64,000 nucleotides of DNA from Rhizobium sp. Root483D2 (GTDB lineage Bacteria > Pseudomonadota > Alphaproteobacteria > Rhizobiales > Rhizobiaceae). The stretch is from NCBI RefSeq assembly GCF_001426685.1, contig NZ_LMFB01000043.1:1-64000 (forward strand), read 5' to 3'. Under the pieces are notes generated by a model, which ran no database searches, was not told the origin of the DNA, and was given only the letters and a program-made list of their open reading frames with translations. Below are positions 40,082 through 49,562 of this stretch, in pieces (the stretch's first letter is position 1; each line of letters begins with the position of its first letter). The translations under genes and the position numbers were made by a program.

Positions 40082-40461
40082 GTCTGCACTCCGGCTTTCC
40101 CGCAAGATTGCTGCGCATCAAGCGAGTCGGCATGTTGTTTCGGTTCAATGCTATCATTTTCGGGGACGGTATGATCCGCGCTGCGCGTGATTGTGACAGA
40201 TATTTTTCGGTTGCCGGCTAACATTTCCGACATGTTCAAGTCTTCGAACGGCACAGCGGCGGACAGGACCGGCCGGGTTCCCGCGTCTGTCAGCGTGGCA
40301 TCACGAACAAATGTCCGCATGACCGCTCCATACGCCGGCGCCGGGCCGATTTCCTCGTCTTTTTGCGTGTTTGAACCCTTCAATTCCGCTGCGGATTGCT
40401 CTAAGGAACGACACCGGTTGCCATCCGGCGGCCATGAACTTGCGACGAGGTATGCAGTCCC
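40082..40461. other. 380-base gap between divergent Na/Pi and ppiD-like genes
   Basis: The gap holds the outward promoters of both neighbours, but no terminator, repeat or convincing small gene. A 96-codon plus-strand frame (40187-40477) and an antisense frame crossing the gap lack ribosome sites and protein-like composition. One CTGTCAC half-site lies on the minus strand near 40190. Confidence 0.5.
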
Positions 40462-42357
40462 ATGCTTGAATTCCTGAGAAGAGGCGCCCAAACCTGGGTT
40501 GTCAAAGGACTTTTGGTCCTTCTTGTTCTTTCCTTCGGTGTCTGGGGTGTATCCACGTCGCTGGTGACGGGGACCACTGATGCGGTGGTAACCGTTGGCG
40601 ACGTCAAGGTCTCTCCCAGCGATTTCCGCCTTGCCTATGAGCGCCAGCTCGCCCAGCTTTCCCGCCAGTTCGGGACGCGGCTGACCCGCGATCAGGCCAA
40701 GGCCTTCGGCGTTGAAGCGCAGGTCTACTCGCAGCTCGTCGCCGGTGCGACGCTCGATCAGCTGTCGGAAAACATGAATCTCGGCCTGTCGCAGGACCGC
40801 CTCGCCTCGCTGATCAGCGAGGACCCGGCATTCAAGGGTGTCAACGGCCAGTTTGACCGCGCGACCTTCTCGAGCGTGTTGCGCAATGCCGGGCTTCGCG
40901 AACAGGATTATATCAACAATCGCAGCCAGGTTGCCGTGCGCTCGCAGATCGTCGAAGCGCTGTCGGATGGCTATGTGCCGCCAAAGGTGCTCGGCGACGC
41001 GCTGCGCCAGTATCGCAACCAGACACGCACGATCGACTACCTGCTTTTGTCTAATGCCAATGTCGATCCGGTCAAGGCGCCCTCCGACGAGGTGCTCCAG
41101 CCCTGGTTCGAGACGCGCAAGGCCGAATATCGCGCTCCGGAATTCCGCAAGATCAGCTATGTGAAGCTGGAGCCCACCGACATCGCCGATCCGGCTTCCG
41201 TCACCGAAGACGAGCTGCGCGCCGACTACGAGAAGCGCAAGAACAGTTTTAGCTCGGCGGAAACCCGCACGGTCGAACAGCTGTCCTTCCCCTCGCGGGC
41301 AGAGGCTGAAGCAGCCGCCGTCAAGCTTTCCACCGGCACAAGCTTCGACGATCTCGTCAAGGCCTCCGGCAAGACATCCAACGACGTTCTGCTCGGCGAT
41401 TTCACCCGTGACCGCATGCCCGATGCCAAGCTTGGCGATGCGGCCTTCGCTGTGGTTGCAGACGGCCAGACATCGCCTGTGATCGACGGCGCCTTCGGCC
41501 CGATCATCCTGCGCGTCACCAATATCAAGCCGCAGACAGTCCGTTCCTATGACGACGTCAAGGAAGAACTGCGCACCGAACTGGCGCTGAGCAACGCCGC
41601 CAACGAAATCATGGGCATCCATGACAAATTCGAGGACGCCCGCAATTCCGGAGCCCCGATGCAGGAAGCAGCTCAACAGACCAACCTCAAGCTGGTTGTT
41701 CTGAACGCTGTCGATGCCCGCGGCAACGATACGAACGGCGACGCCATTGCCGGGATCCCGGAGGCAAAGACCTTGCTGGAAGAAGCCTTCAAGGCTGACG
41801 CCGGCGGGGAAACCCTGCCGGTCAATCTCGGCCGCGACGGTTACGTCTGGTTCGATGTTGATGAAGTCACGCCCGCCCGCGACCGCACGCTGGATGAAGC
41901 CCGCGAACGGGTCGTCGCCGACTGGACGGCGGAACAGCAGCGCAACGAGCTGGCCGCAAAAGCCGTGGCGCTGAAGGCGCGCGTCGAAAAGGGCGAGACA
42001 TTGGCAGCGATTGCCACCGAACTCGGCATTGCGGTTGAAACCAAGTCCGGACTTCGCCGCTCGGCGGAAGATGCAGCGCTCAGCCCCGCAGCCGTCTCTG
42101 CGGCATTCAGCGGCGCAAACGGCCTGGTCGCCAACGCAGCCGGAATCGGCGGCGAAGGCCAAATCCTTTTGCAAGTCACCGAAGTCGATGACGACAATCC
42201 GGGCGACGCGCTCGACAATGACGATCGCCAGATCAATGCCATCGCCCTGGCCAGCGGCGACGACATCCTCGATCAGATGGTCAGCGAGTTGCAGAAGGGT
42301 TACGGTGTCTCGATCAACCAGCAGCTCGCCGACGTCGCTCTGTCGCAGCAGCGGTAA
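40462..42357 (+). CDS. PpiD-like SurA N-terminal domain peptidyl-prolyl isomerase
   Basis: This inner-membrane periplasmic foldase has 631 residues. A short cytoplasmic N-terminus precedes one membrane helix ('[17 protein letters not shown]', about 13-30). A SurA_N-type chaperone region (about 35-180) follows, then a parvulin-like domain around 230-360 that includes '[19 protein letters not shown]'. The tail is helical. The architecture matches PpiD. It lies 17 bases upstream of trpD and probably shares its transcript. Confidence 0.9.
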   Translation: MLEFLRRGAQTWVVKGLLVLLVLSFGVWGVSTSLVTGTTDAVVTVGDVKVSPSDFRLAYERQLAQLSRQFGTRLTRDQAKAFGVEAQVYSQLVAGATLDQLSENMNLGLSQDRLASLISEDPAFKGVNGQFDRATFSSVLRNAGLREQDYINNRSQVAVRSQIVEALSDGYVPPKVLGDALRQYRNQTRTIDYLLLSNANVDPVKAPSDEVLQPWFETRKAEYRAPEFRKISYVKLEPTDIADPASVTEDELRADYEKRKNSFSSAETRTVEQLSFPSRAEAEAAAVKLSTGTSFDDLVKASGKTSNDVLLGDFTRDRMPDAKLGDAAFAVVADGQTSPVIDGAFGPIILRVTNIKPQTVRSYDDVKEELRTELALSNAANEIMGIHDKFEDARNSGAPMQEAAQQTNLKLVVLNAVDARGNDTNGDAIAGIPEAKTLLEEAFKADAGGETLPVNLGRDGYVWFDVDEVTPARDRTLDEARERVVADWTAEQQRNELAAKAVALKARVEKGETLAAIATELGIAVETKSGLRRSAEDAALSPAAVSAAFSGANGLVANAAGIGGEGQILLQVTEVDDDNPGDALDNDDRQINAIALASGDDILDQMVSELQKGYGVSINQQLADVALSQQR

Positions 42358-42374
42358 CGCAAAAAGGGATCAGC

Positions 42375-43388
42375 ATGCCGGACTTGAAGCCTTTCGTCGC
42401 CAAGGCCGCAGCGGGTGAAGCGCTGAACCGCGACGATGCACGCGCCGCCTTCGAAATCATCATGTCCGGCGAGGCGACGCCTTCCCAGATCGGCGGCTTC
42501 CTGATGGCGCTGCGCGTGCGCGGCGAAACCGTCGATGAGATCGTCGGCGCCGTCGGCGCGATGCGGGCCCGCATGCTGACGGTGAATGCCCCGGCAGACG
42601 CCATCGACATCGTCGGAACCGGCGGCGATGGCGCCGGGACCTATAACATCTCGACGCTGGCCGCCTTGATCGTTGCCGGCGCCGGTGTTCCCGTGGCCAA
42701 GCATGGCAACCGGGCGCTTAGCTCCAAGTCGGGAACCGCAGACGCCCTCTCCTGCCTCGGCGTCAAGCTCGATATCGGCCCGGATACGATCGCGCGCTGC
42801 ATTTCAGAAGCTGGTCTCGGCTTCATGTTTGCGCAGCAGCATCATTCCGCCATGCGCCATGTCGGCCCGACGCGCGTCGAGCTCGGGACACGGACGATTT
42901 TCAACCTGCTCGGGCCCCTGTCGAACCCGGCCGGTGTGACCCAGCAGTTGGTTGGCGTGTTTGCGCCGCAGTGGGTTGTCCCCGTGGCGGAAGTCTTGCG
43001 CGATCTCGGCTCGAAAAGCGTCTGGGTCGTGCATGGCGAAGGGCTGGACGAGATCACCACGACCGGCGTTACGCAGGTCGCAGCACTTAAGAATGGTAAT
43101 ATCCGCACGTTCGAGCTGACGCCCTCAGATTTTGGCCTTGAAACGGTTCTGCTCGCCGACCTCAAGGGCGGCGATGGCGCGCATAACGCCGTGGCGCTGA
43201 AGGGCGTGCTTCAGGGCGATGCAACGCCTTACCGCGACATCTCGCTTGCCAATGCGGCTGCGTCCCTGGTGATCGCCGGACGTGCCGCAGACCTTCGCGA
43301 GGGCATGGTGCTTGCCCGTCAATCGCTGACAAGCGGCGCTGCCGATGCGACGCTGGAGTGGCTCATCCGCGTTTCGAACGCGGCATAA
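42375..43388 (+). CDS. trpD: anthranilate phosphoribosyltransferase
   Basis: Joins anthranilate to PRPP in tryptophan synthesis. The 337-residue protein shows the PRPP-binding '[18 protein letters not shown]', the '[17 protein letters not shown]' loop, '[19 protein letters not shown]' and '[13 protein letters not shown]'. It is trpD alone, not fused to trpG. trpC begins 11 bases downstream, and the moa/moe genes follow in the same direction. Confidence 0.97.
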   Translation: MPDLKPFVAKAAAGEALNRDDARAAFEIIMSGEATPSQIGGFLMALRVRGETVDEIVGAVGAMRARMLTVNAPADAIDIVGTGGDGAGTYNISTLAALIVAGAGVPVAKHGNRALSSKSGTADALSCLGVKLDIGPDTIARCISEAGLGFMFAQQHHSAMRHVGPTRVELGTRTIFNLLGPLSNPAGVTQQLVGVFAPQWVVPVAEVLRDLGSKSVWVVHGEGLDEITTTGVTQVAALKNGNIRTFELTPSDFGLETVLLADLKGGDGAHNAVALKGVLQGDATPYRDISLANAAASLVIAGRAADLREGMVLARQSLTSGAADATLEWLIRVSNAA

Positions 43389-43399
43389 GGAGACGATCG

Positions 43400-44215
43400 A
43401 TGGCCGATATTCTGCAGAAGATCGAAATCTACAAGCGCGCGGAAATCGCGGCGGCAAAATCACGCGTCAGCCTCGCTGATCTCAAGGCGATGGCCGCTGA
43501 CCAGGAAGCGCCACGCGGATTTCTCAATGCGCTGAAAGCCAAGCAGTCGGAAGGCCTTTTCGGTCTTATCGCCGAGATCAAGAAGGCGAGCCCCTCAAAG
43601 GGATTGATCCGTCCGGATTTCGATCCGCCGCTCCTGGCAAAAGCGTATGAGGCCGGCGGCGCGGCATGCCTTTCGGTGCTGACCGATAGCCCAAGCTTCC
43701 AAGGTGCGCCGGAATTTCTGACCGCGGCGCGCAACGCCTGTTCGCTTCCGGCCTTGCGCAAGGATTTCATGTTCGAGACCTACCAGGTTCACGAGGCGCG
43801 CGCCTGGGGTGCGGATTGCATCTTGCTGATTATGGCGTCGCTGAATGACAGCGATGCGCAAAGGCTCGAAGACGAGGCTTTGGCGCTCGGCATGGATGTT
43901 CTGGTCGAGGTTCACGACGCGGAGGAGTTGGAGCGGGCGCTGAAGCTGAGCTCGCCGCTGCTCGGGATCAACAACCGCAATCTGAAGACGTTCGAAGTGG
44001 ATATCGCTCTGTCCGAAAGGCTGTCGCCGCAGGTTCCGGCGGACCGGTTGCTGGTTGGCGAGAGCGGTATTTTCAGCCATGACGACTGCGTGCGGCTGGC
44101 AAAGAGCGGCATCTCGACATTCTTGGTCGGCGAAAGCCTGATGCGCAAGGACGACGTGACTGCTGCCACCCGCACCCTGCTCACCGGTTCCGCAACGAGC
44201 CTGGCTGCCGAATGA
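43400..44215 (+). CDS. trpC: indole-3-glycerol-phosphate synthase
   Basis: Closes the indole ring from CdRP. The 271-residue TIM barrel has '[21 protein letters not shown]', '[15 protein letters not shown]', '[22 protein letters not shown]', '[14 protein letters not shown]' and 'ESGIFSHDD', covering the catalytic Lys/Glu set. AAGGAG precedes the ATG at 43400. It is monofunctional (no TrpF fusion). Its end overlaps moaC by four bases. Confidence 0.97.
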   Translation: MADILQKIEIYKRAEIAAAKSRVSLADLKAMAADQEAPRGFLNALKAKQSEGLFGLIAEIKKASPSKGLIRPDFDPPLLAKAYEAGGAACLSVLTDSPSFQGAPEFLTAARNACSLPALRKDFMFETYQVHEARAWGADCILLIMASLNDSDAQRLEDEALALGMDVLVEVHDAEELERALKLSSPLLGINNRNLKTFEVDIALSERLSPQVPADRLLVGESGIFSHDDCVRLAKSGISTFLVGESLMRKDDVTAATRTLLTGSATSLAAE

Positions 44216-44709
44216 CGGGCACATCCTCCCTCACCCATGTCGGCGCTGACGGCCAGGCCAACATGGTCGATGTCAGCGATAAGCCGGAGACGGTGCGGGT
44301 TGCCGTTGCCGAGGGCTTTGTGCGCATGCGGCCGGAGACGCTCGATCTCATTTTGAAGGGCAATGCCAAGAAAGGCGACGTGCTCGCCACTGCACGTCTT
44401 GCCGGCATCATGGCGGCGAAACAGACGGCCAACCTCATTCCGCTGTGCCACCCGCTGATGCTGTCGAAGGTTTCCGTGGAGATTTCCGCCGATGAGACGC
44501 TCCCCGGCCTGCGGGTGGAAGCAATGGCAAAGCTCACCGGCCGTACCGGCGTGGAGATGGAAGCGCTGACCGCTGCCAGCGTCGCCTGCCTGACGATCTA
44601 CGACATGGCGAAGGCAGCGGATCGCGAGATGGAAATCGGCGGCATCCGGCTTGCCCAGAAATCCGGCGGCCGGTCTGGCGATTACAGCCGCAAGGATAAA
44701 CAGGGCTGA
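44212..44709 (+). CDS. moaC: cyclic pyranopterin monophosphate synthase
   Basis: Second step of molybdenum cofactor synthesis. The 165-residue protein has '[21 protein letters not shown]', the '[13 protein letters not shown]' active-site strand and '[20 protein letters not shown]'. The ATGA overlap with trpC and one-base overlap with moeA point to tight translational coupling, although tryptophan and molybdopterin pathways are unrelated. The same trpDC-moaC-moeA order is, as I recall, usual in rhizobia. Confidence 0.97.
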   Translation: MTGTSSLTHVGADGQANMVDVSDKPETVRVAVAEGFVRMRPETLDLILKGNAKKGDVLATARLAGIMAAKQTANLIPLCHPLMLSKVSVEISADETLPGLRVEAMAKLTGRTGVEMEALTAASVACLTIYDMAKAADREMEIGGIRLAQKSGGRSGDYSRKDKQG

Positions 44710-45917
44710 TGGCTTTGCTCCCGGTATCAGATGCGCTCGACCGGCTGCTCAAAGCACCAGCGCTGACCCGCGTCGAAATGGTGGATCTGCACGAGGCGAT
44801 GGGCCGTGTTCTGGCAAGCGATGTCGCCGCCCGCGTGACGCATCCTGCCTTCGACAATTCGGCGATGGATGGATATGCCGGGCATCACGAGGATTTTGCC
44901 GAAATCGGCATGGAGCTTTCCGTCATCGGCGAATCGGCGGCAGGACGCGGCTTTTCCGGTCACGTCGGCCGGGGTGAGGTCGTGCGCATCTTCACCGGCG
45001 CGCCGGTTCCGGCCGGTGCGGACACCGTGCTGATCCAGGAAGACGCGGAAAAACTGCCGGACAACCGGATCCGCACCACGTTTGCGCTGGAAAAAGGCCG
45101 TCATATCCGTCCCAAGGGACAGGATTTTACCGCCGGCGATATCGTGCTGCGCGCCGGTGACGTGCTTGATGCCGGGCGTTTGACGGTTGCGGCCGGAATG
45201 AACCATCCGCAGCTTCCGGTGCTCGCTCGTCCGAAGGTCGCGATCCTGGCAACTGGCGATGAACTGCTGCCGCCGGGCAGCATTCCCGGTCCCAACCAGA
45301 TCATCGCCTCGAACACCTACGGCGTGGCCGCCATCGCCCGCGACAACGGCGCCGAAATTATTGATCTCGGCATCGTGCGCGATGACAAGACGGCGATTTC
45401 AAATGCCGTTGCGAACGCCAAGGCGGCCGGTGCAGATATTCTGGTGACGCTTGGCGGCGCCTCTGTCGGCGATCATGATCTGGTTCAATCCACCCTGGTG
45501 GACAGCGGCATGGTGCTCGACTTCTGGCAAATCGCCATGCGGCCCGGCAAGCCCCTGATGGTCGGGTCGCTCGACGGCATGATCGTGCTCGGCCTGCCCG
45601 GCAACCCGGTGTCCAGCCTTGTCTGCTCGCTGCTGTTTCTGGAGCCGTTGCTGCGGCATCTGGGCTCCCTGCCCTCGCGTGACCGCAGCGCCAAGGCGTA
45701 TACGCTGACCTCCCTGTCAGCCAATGACAAGCGGCAGGACTATGTTCGCGCACGCCTGACGCGCAGCAGCGATGGCTCGCTGCAGGCCGAGACGTTTTCG
45801 CGGCAGGATTCCTCGATGATGCAGGTCTTTGCCCAGTCCGATTGCCTGATCATCCGGCCGCCGCATGCAACAGCTCTCGATGCGGGAAAGCTGTGCGATA
45901 TCATGGTGCTGCGCTGA
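44709..45917 (+). CDS. moeA: molybdopterin molybdenumtransferase
   Basis: Inserts molybdate into adenylylated molybdopterin. The 402-residue protein has the MoeA domain order: 'RVTHPAFDNSAMDGYAG' near 40-57, 'RIFTGAPVPAGADTV', the MoCF-biosynthesis fold with 'LATGDELLPPG', 'VTLGGASVGDHDLV' and 'MRPGKPLMVG...LGLPGNPVSS'. A C-terminal beta domain follows. In several rhizobia lexA follows moeA, as I recall; it is absent here. Confidence 0.96.
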   Translation: MALLPVSDALDRLLKAPALTRVEMVDLHEAMGRVLASDVAARVTHPAFDNSAMDGYAGHHEDFAEIGMELSVIGESAAGRGFSGHVGRGEVVRIFTGAPVPAGADTVLIQEDAEKLPDNRIRTTFALEKGRHIRPKGQDFTAGDIVLRAGDVLDAGRLTVAAGMNHPQLPVLARPKVAILATGDELLPPGSIPGPNQIIASNTYGVAAIARDNGAEIIDLGIVRDDKTAISNAVANAKAAGADILVTLGGASVGDHDLVQSTLVDSGMVLDFWQIAMRPGKPLMVGSLDGMIVLGLPGNPVSSLVCSLLFLEPLLRHLGSLPSRDRSAKAYTLTSLSANDKRQDYVRARLTRSSDGSLQAETFSRQDSSMMQVFAQSDCLIIRPPHATALDAGKLCDIMVLR

Positions 45918-46011
45918 TTGCAGAATCGGTGCAGACGCCCCGTAGCCACCCTTCCCAAACACGCATGCGCGCCTATCTATTCCCCGGCAAAATTGCAGTT
46001 ATTGGAAGGAC

Positions 46012-46164
46012 ATGACATTGAACCGCAATGCACTCTACATGCTTATCGGCGCCCTCGTCGTCGTGGTCGTCGGATTGGGTATTTACGTCTATGACAAGGA
46101 ATCCAAGCCCGACGGCGTCGAAGTGAAAATCGGCGAAGGCGGCATCTCGATCGAGGAAAACTGA
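46012..46164 (+). CDS. small single-span membrane protein, 50 aa
   Basis: This short gene has a clear GGAAGGA four bases before its ATG. The product has a brief polar N-terminus, one Leu/Val/Gly-rich helix (about residues 9-26) and a charged C-terminal half (Lys/Glu/Asp-rich, ending IEEN). Similar short proteins occur in rhizobia, I believe, but I know no function. It follows moeA by 94 bases and may have its own promoter. Confidence 0.65.
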   Translation: MTLNRNALYMLIGALVVVVVGLGIYVYDKESKPDGVEVKIGEGGISIEEN

Positions 46165-46210
46165 GGGAACATCGCGCATGACGGCGCCCAGCACTACAGT
46201 GTCATGCGCG

Positions 46211-46226
46211 TTAACCTTTTATTAAC
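46211..46226. promoter_or_regulatory. CtrA-like box, TTAA-N7-TTAAC
   Basis: TTAA at 46211 and TTAACC at 46222 are separated by seven bases, matching the CtrA cell-cycle regulator consensus. It lies in a convergent gap 47 bases after the small membrane protein gene, so its target is unclear. Confidence 0.4.
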
Positions 46227-46300
46227 CAAAGCAGCGGAATATGGACCGCAGTTGACCTGACTACGGATGTACTAGCAGGCCAAACATCGGACGAATTGAC

Positions 46301-46333
46301 AAAAGGTCGGGGTTTCCCGGCCTTTTTGTTTTT
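46301..46333 (+). terminator. Rho-independent terminator
   Basis: AAAAGGTCGGG and CCCGGCCTTTTT pair on the plus-strand transcript with one U-G wobble and end in a T-rich tract. On the minus strand the same position gives a C-A mismatch, so the plus strand is favoured. Confidence 0.7.
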
Positions 46334-46343
46334 CAAGTGATTG

Positions 46344-47621
46344 TTAAAGCGTTGCGCGCGAGACAAGGATCTTGTCGATACGGCGGCCGTCCATGTCGAT
46401 GACTTCGAAACGGTAGCCATAGGCTTCCGTAACGTCACCTTCTTCCGGGTTCTTGCGCAGCTGCTGCACCAGAAAGCCGGAAATGGTCTCGTAGCTGCCG
46501 TCCGAATCGATTTCGTCGATGCCGATGGTCAGATGGATTTCATCGATCGGCGTGCGGCCATCGACAAGATACGAACCATCGTCGCGCTGACGGATCAGGG
46601 CGTGTTCGATATCGTCATAGTTCGACGGCAGGACGCCGACGATGGCTTCCAGGATGTCGGCGATCGTAATGATGCCTTCGATACTGCCATATTCATCGAC
46701 GATCATAGCCATGTTGATGTGCGATGCCTTGAAGGCCTCGAGTGCTTTCAGGCAGGAGGCCGTCTCCGGCAAGGTGTGGATATCCTTGACGAAGTTGCGG
46801 ATCTGGAAGCCGGATTTGGCCGGTGCATTCAAGATTTCCTTGACCTGGACGGCGCCCAGCACTTCGCCGGTCGCATCCATGACCGGATAGCGGGAATGCG
46901 CCGTCTGCTCGACCTTGGCACGGATGGTCTCAAGCGTATCGTTGACGTCGATGAAGCTGACTTCGGTGCGATGCGTCATGATCGATTTGACGTTGCGGTC
47001 GCCCAGACGGATGATTCGTCTCAGCATTTCATGTTCCGACTTTTCGATAGCGCCGCTTTCGACGCCCTCGGCCATGATCGCCTGGACCTCTTCTTCCGTG
47101 ACGTGATCGCTATCGCTGGAAACGCCGAAAATCCGCATGAACAGCGATGCCGACATTTCAAACAGGTAGACGACGGGAGCGGCCAGACGCGACAGGAACG
47201 ACATCGGGGTCGCGACGAACATCGCCACGCCTTCGGAATTCTTCAATGCCAGCTGCTTGGGGATAAGCTCGCCGATCACGACGGAAAGATAGGTGATGAG
47301 CGTGACGACCAACGCAACGGCAACCGTGCTGCCATAGGGATTGATCCAGCTGATCTCGTTCAAGGTCGGCGCCAGCTTGTCGGCGATGGTGGCGCCACCA
47401 TAGGCACCGGCCAGCGTTCCGACGAGGGTAATGCCGACCTGGACCGTGGAGAGGAACTTGCCGGGATCTTCGGCCAGCCGAAGCGCCAGTTCGGCGCGGC
47501 TGTTGCCCTGTTTTGCCATCTGCCGCAGCAGTGGCCGGCTTGCCGATACAATTGCCATTTCCGAAAGTGCGAAAAACGCATTGATCAAAAGAAGAACGAA
47601 AATAACAATCAGTTCGGACAT
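46344..47621 (-). CDS. CorC/HlyC family transporter (DUF21-CBS-CorC)
   Basis: The 425-residue protein has a DUF21 membrane domain with four helices (about 1-185, including 'LLLINAFFALSEMAIVSA' and 'VVIGELIPKQLALKN'). A CBS pair follows (about 205-330, 'IMTHRTEVSFIDVNDTL' and 'MAMIVDEYGSIEGIITIADIL'), then a C-terminal CorC_HlyC FAD-like domain (about 345-425). Relatives are magnesium or cobalt efflux-linked proteins; hemolysin is a historical name. I start at 47621, where GAGG precedes the ATG. Confidence 0.9.
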   Translation of the reverse strand: MSELIVIFVLLLINAFFALSEMAIVSASRPLLRQMAKQGNSRAELALRLAEDPGKFLSTVQVGITLVGTLAGAYGGATIADKLAPTLNEISWINPYGSTVAVALVVTLITYLSVVIGELIPKQLALKNSEGVAMFVATPMSFLSRLAAPVVYLFEMSASLFMRIFGVSSDSDHVTEEEVQAIMAEGVESGAIEKSEHEMLRRIIRLGDRNVKSIMTHRTEVSFIDVNDTLETIRAKVEQTAHSRYPVMDATGEVLGAVQVKEILNAPAKSGFQIRNFVKDIHTLPETASCLKALEAFKASHINMAMIVDEYGSIEGIITIADILEAIVGVLPSNYDDIEHALIRQRDDGSYLVDGRTPIDEIHLTIGIDEIDSDGSYETISGFLVQQLRKNPEEGDVTEAYGYRFEVIDMDGRRIDKILVSRATL

Positions 47622-47816
47622 AACCCTCGGACACCGTTGATGGAGATACACGCGCCGGAGGCGGCGCATGTCAGTTCAGCCCTATCAAATAGGCGGAAGA
47701 CGCAGTTGCAGCAAGGCGGCAACTGAAGATTTCCGGTACTTTTGGGTCTCGTCCTGATTTATCGGCGGGCAAAGGCAACAGTCAGCTGGCTGAAGTCCCA
47801 AAACCAAAGGTGGCAA

Positions 47817-48581
47817 TCACCGGGTCAGTGCCTCGACCTCATCGAGCCCTTTGAGGGCCGCCCGGACGCGTTCGCGCCCGACGCGGATGACATTTTCCAT
47901 TGCCGCGCGTGCCTGCGCCTCATCACGCCGGCTGATCTGCTCGACGATCTTGATGTGCGAGCGCGAGACTTCATCAATGCCTTCGCGGCCCGATGCCGGT
48001 GAGCTCAGCTTGAAGATACCGACCAGCGCCGCCTCGATCAGACTGCCGACGGTGCGCATGAAGGGATTGCCGGAGGCTTCGACGACGGCGAGATGAAAGC
48101 GCAGATCGGCCATTGCCAGCGTTTCGGCCGTGTGTCCGGGATCGCCCATGGCGACCGCCAGCCGCATCATGCCGCTGATCTCGGCTTCCGTCGCATTGAC
48201 GGCCGCAAGGGCTGCGGCATGCGGTTCGAAGGCCAGGCGTATCTCGCTCAGATGATAGAGGAATTCCTCATCGACGCCCCGATGGAAATGCCAGGTCAGC
48301 ACATCGCTGTCGAACAGGTTCCACTGGTTTTTCGCCGTCACCCGTGTGCCGATGCGGGCGCGTGGCACGATCAAGCCCTTGGCGGCCAGCGTCTTCATCG
48401 CCTCGCGCAACACCGTGCGCGATACCTTGAAACGCATTGCCAGTTCCGGATCACCGGGCAGGATGGAGCCCACGGGAAATTCGCCCGACACGATGGCCTT
48501 GCCCAGTTCGTCCACCACCTGCGCGTGGCTTGTGCGCGTTCGCGCACCGGTCAAGACGGTTTCGAGCAGACCCTTTCGCAA
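47817..48581 (-). CDS. GntR/FadR-type (FCD) transcriptional regulator of the ytf operon
   Basis: The 254-residue regulator has an N-terminal winged helix (about 15-80, with 'LRFKV'-like recognition helix 'AMRFKVSRTVLREAMKTLAAKG') and a C-terminal FCD ligand domain (about 95-235). Translation starts at TTG, supported by a GGGGGGAG five bases upstream. It is the last gene of the ytfQ-ytfR-ytfT-yjfF run, 12 bases after yjfF, so it is probably the local repressor. The perfect 17-base palindrome before ytfQ is its likely operator. Confidence 0.88.
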   Translation of the reverse strand: MRKGLLETVLTGARTRTSHAQVVDELGKAIVSGEFPVGSILPGDPELAMRFKVSRTVLREAMKTLAAKGLIVPRARIGTRVTAKNQWNLFDSDVLTWHFHRGVDEEFLYHLSEIRLAFEPHAAALAAVNATEAEISGMMRLAVAMGDPGHTAETLAMADLRFHLAVVEASGNPFMRTVGSLIEAALVGIFKLSSPASGREGIDEVSRSHIKIVEQISRRDEAQARAAMENVIRVGRERVRAALKGLDEVEALTR

Positions 48582-48593
48582 GCAACTCCCCCC

Positions 48594-49562
48594 TCAGGAA
48601 TATGTTTTGTTTCGGCGTGACAACAGCAGGATGGCTTTTTGCATCAAGATGAATGCGAACAGCAAAGCACCGATCAGAATTTTCGTCCACCAACTCGACA
48701 GCGAACCATCAAAGGTGATGTAGGTCTGGATCAGGCCCTGGATCAAGACGCCGATAAGCGTTCCGCCGACAAAGCCTGCACCGCCCGTCAGAAGCGTTCC
48801 CCCGATCACAACCGCAGCAATCGCATCCAGCTCGACACCCACCGTGGCCAGCGAATAGCCTGCCGATGTGTAGAGGGAATAAACGATTCCCGAAAGCCCG
48901 GCGAGAAAGCCGGACAGACCGTAGATCATCATCGTCGTGCGCCCAACAGGAACGCCCATAAGAGCCGATGTCTGGGTGCCGCCGCCCAGCGCATAGACAT
49001 TGGTGCCGAAGCGGGTGCGCTGGGCAATGAGGATACCGGCGGCGAAAACCAGGAGCATCAGTCCGCCAATCAGCGTGATGCGGCCACCGCCGGGCAGCTT
49101 GTAGTAGAAGGTCTTCATCGCCGCATAAAACGGATGCTTGATCGGGATCGAATCGACCGACAGGACAAAGGCCATGCCGCGGGCGAGAAACATGCCGGCC
49201 AAGGTAACGATGAAGGCGGGCATTTCCAGATAGTGGATGATTGCCCCCATGACCGCGCCGAACAGCGTGGTGATCACAAGGACAAGCGCGAAGGCGGCCA
49301 GCGGATGAATGCCGGTATTCTGCAGGAGAACGGCAAGGAAGATACCGGTGAAGGCGATGACCGAGCCGATGGACAGGTCAATGCCGCCGGACAGGATCAC
49401 GAAGGTCATGCCAACGGCGGCAATGCCCAGAAAGGCATTGTCGGTCAACAGGTTGCCGATGACACGCGTTGACAGGATATTCGGATACTGGGCAGCGCAA
49501 GCCGCATAGGACACGACGAAGATGACGATAGTGGCGATCAGCGGGAGATATTTCTGGTTCAT
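48594..49562 (-). CDS. yjfF: sugar ABC transporter permease, YjfF-like
   Basis: Second permease of a galactofuranose-type importer. The 322-residue protein has about eight to ten helices and the BPD_transp_2 signature: 'VGMTFVILSGGIDLSIGSV' near 54-72, 'GMFLARGMAFVLSVDSIPI', 'YALGGGTQTSALMGVPV' and 'VELDAIAAVVIGGTLLTGG'. It overlaps ytfT by four bases (ATGA). Order and lengths match E. coli ytfQRT-yjfF. Confidence 0.9.
   Translation of the reverse strand: MNQKYLPLIATIVIFVVSYAACAAQYPNILSTRVIGNLLTDNAFLGIAAVGMTFVILSGGIDLSIGSVIAFTGIFLAVLLQNTGIHPLAAFALVLVITTLFGAVMGAIIHYLEMPAFIVTLAGMFLARGMAFVLSVDSIPIKHPFYAAMKTFYYKLPGGGRITLIGGLMLLVFAAGILIAQRTRFGTNVYALGGGTQTSALMGVPVGRTTMMIYGLSGFLAGLSGIVYSLYTSAGYSLATVGVELDAIAAVVIGGTLLTGGAGFVGGTLIGVLIQGLIQTYITFDGSLSSWWTKILIGALLFAFILMQKAILLLSRRNKTYS

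Noticed and set aside
40185..40200. Possible Pho box upstream of the Na/Pi cotransporter gene
   Set aside because: Only one CTGTCAC half-site is present; the second half does not match.
40187..40477. 96-codon frame in the gap before the ppiD-like gene
   Set aside because: No ribosome site, low-complexity Ser/Arg composition, and it runs into the ppiD-like start.
39874..42174. 766-codon minus-strand open frame opposite the ppiD-like gene
   Set aside because: It is antisense to a well-supported foldase gene, crosses the intergenic gap, has no ribosome site and no recognisable protein features. Long antisense frames are expected in GC-rich genes.
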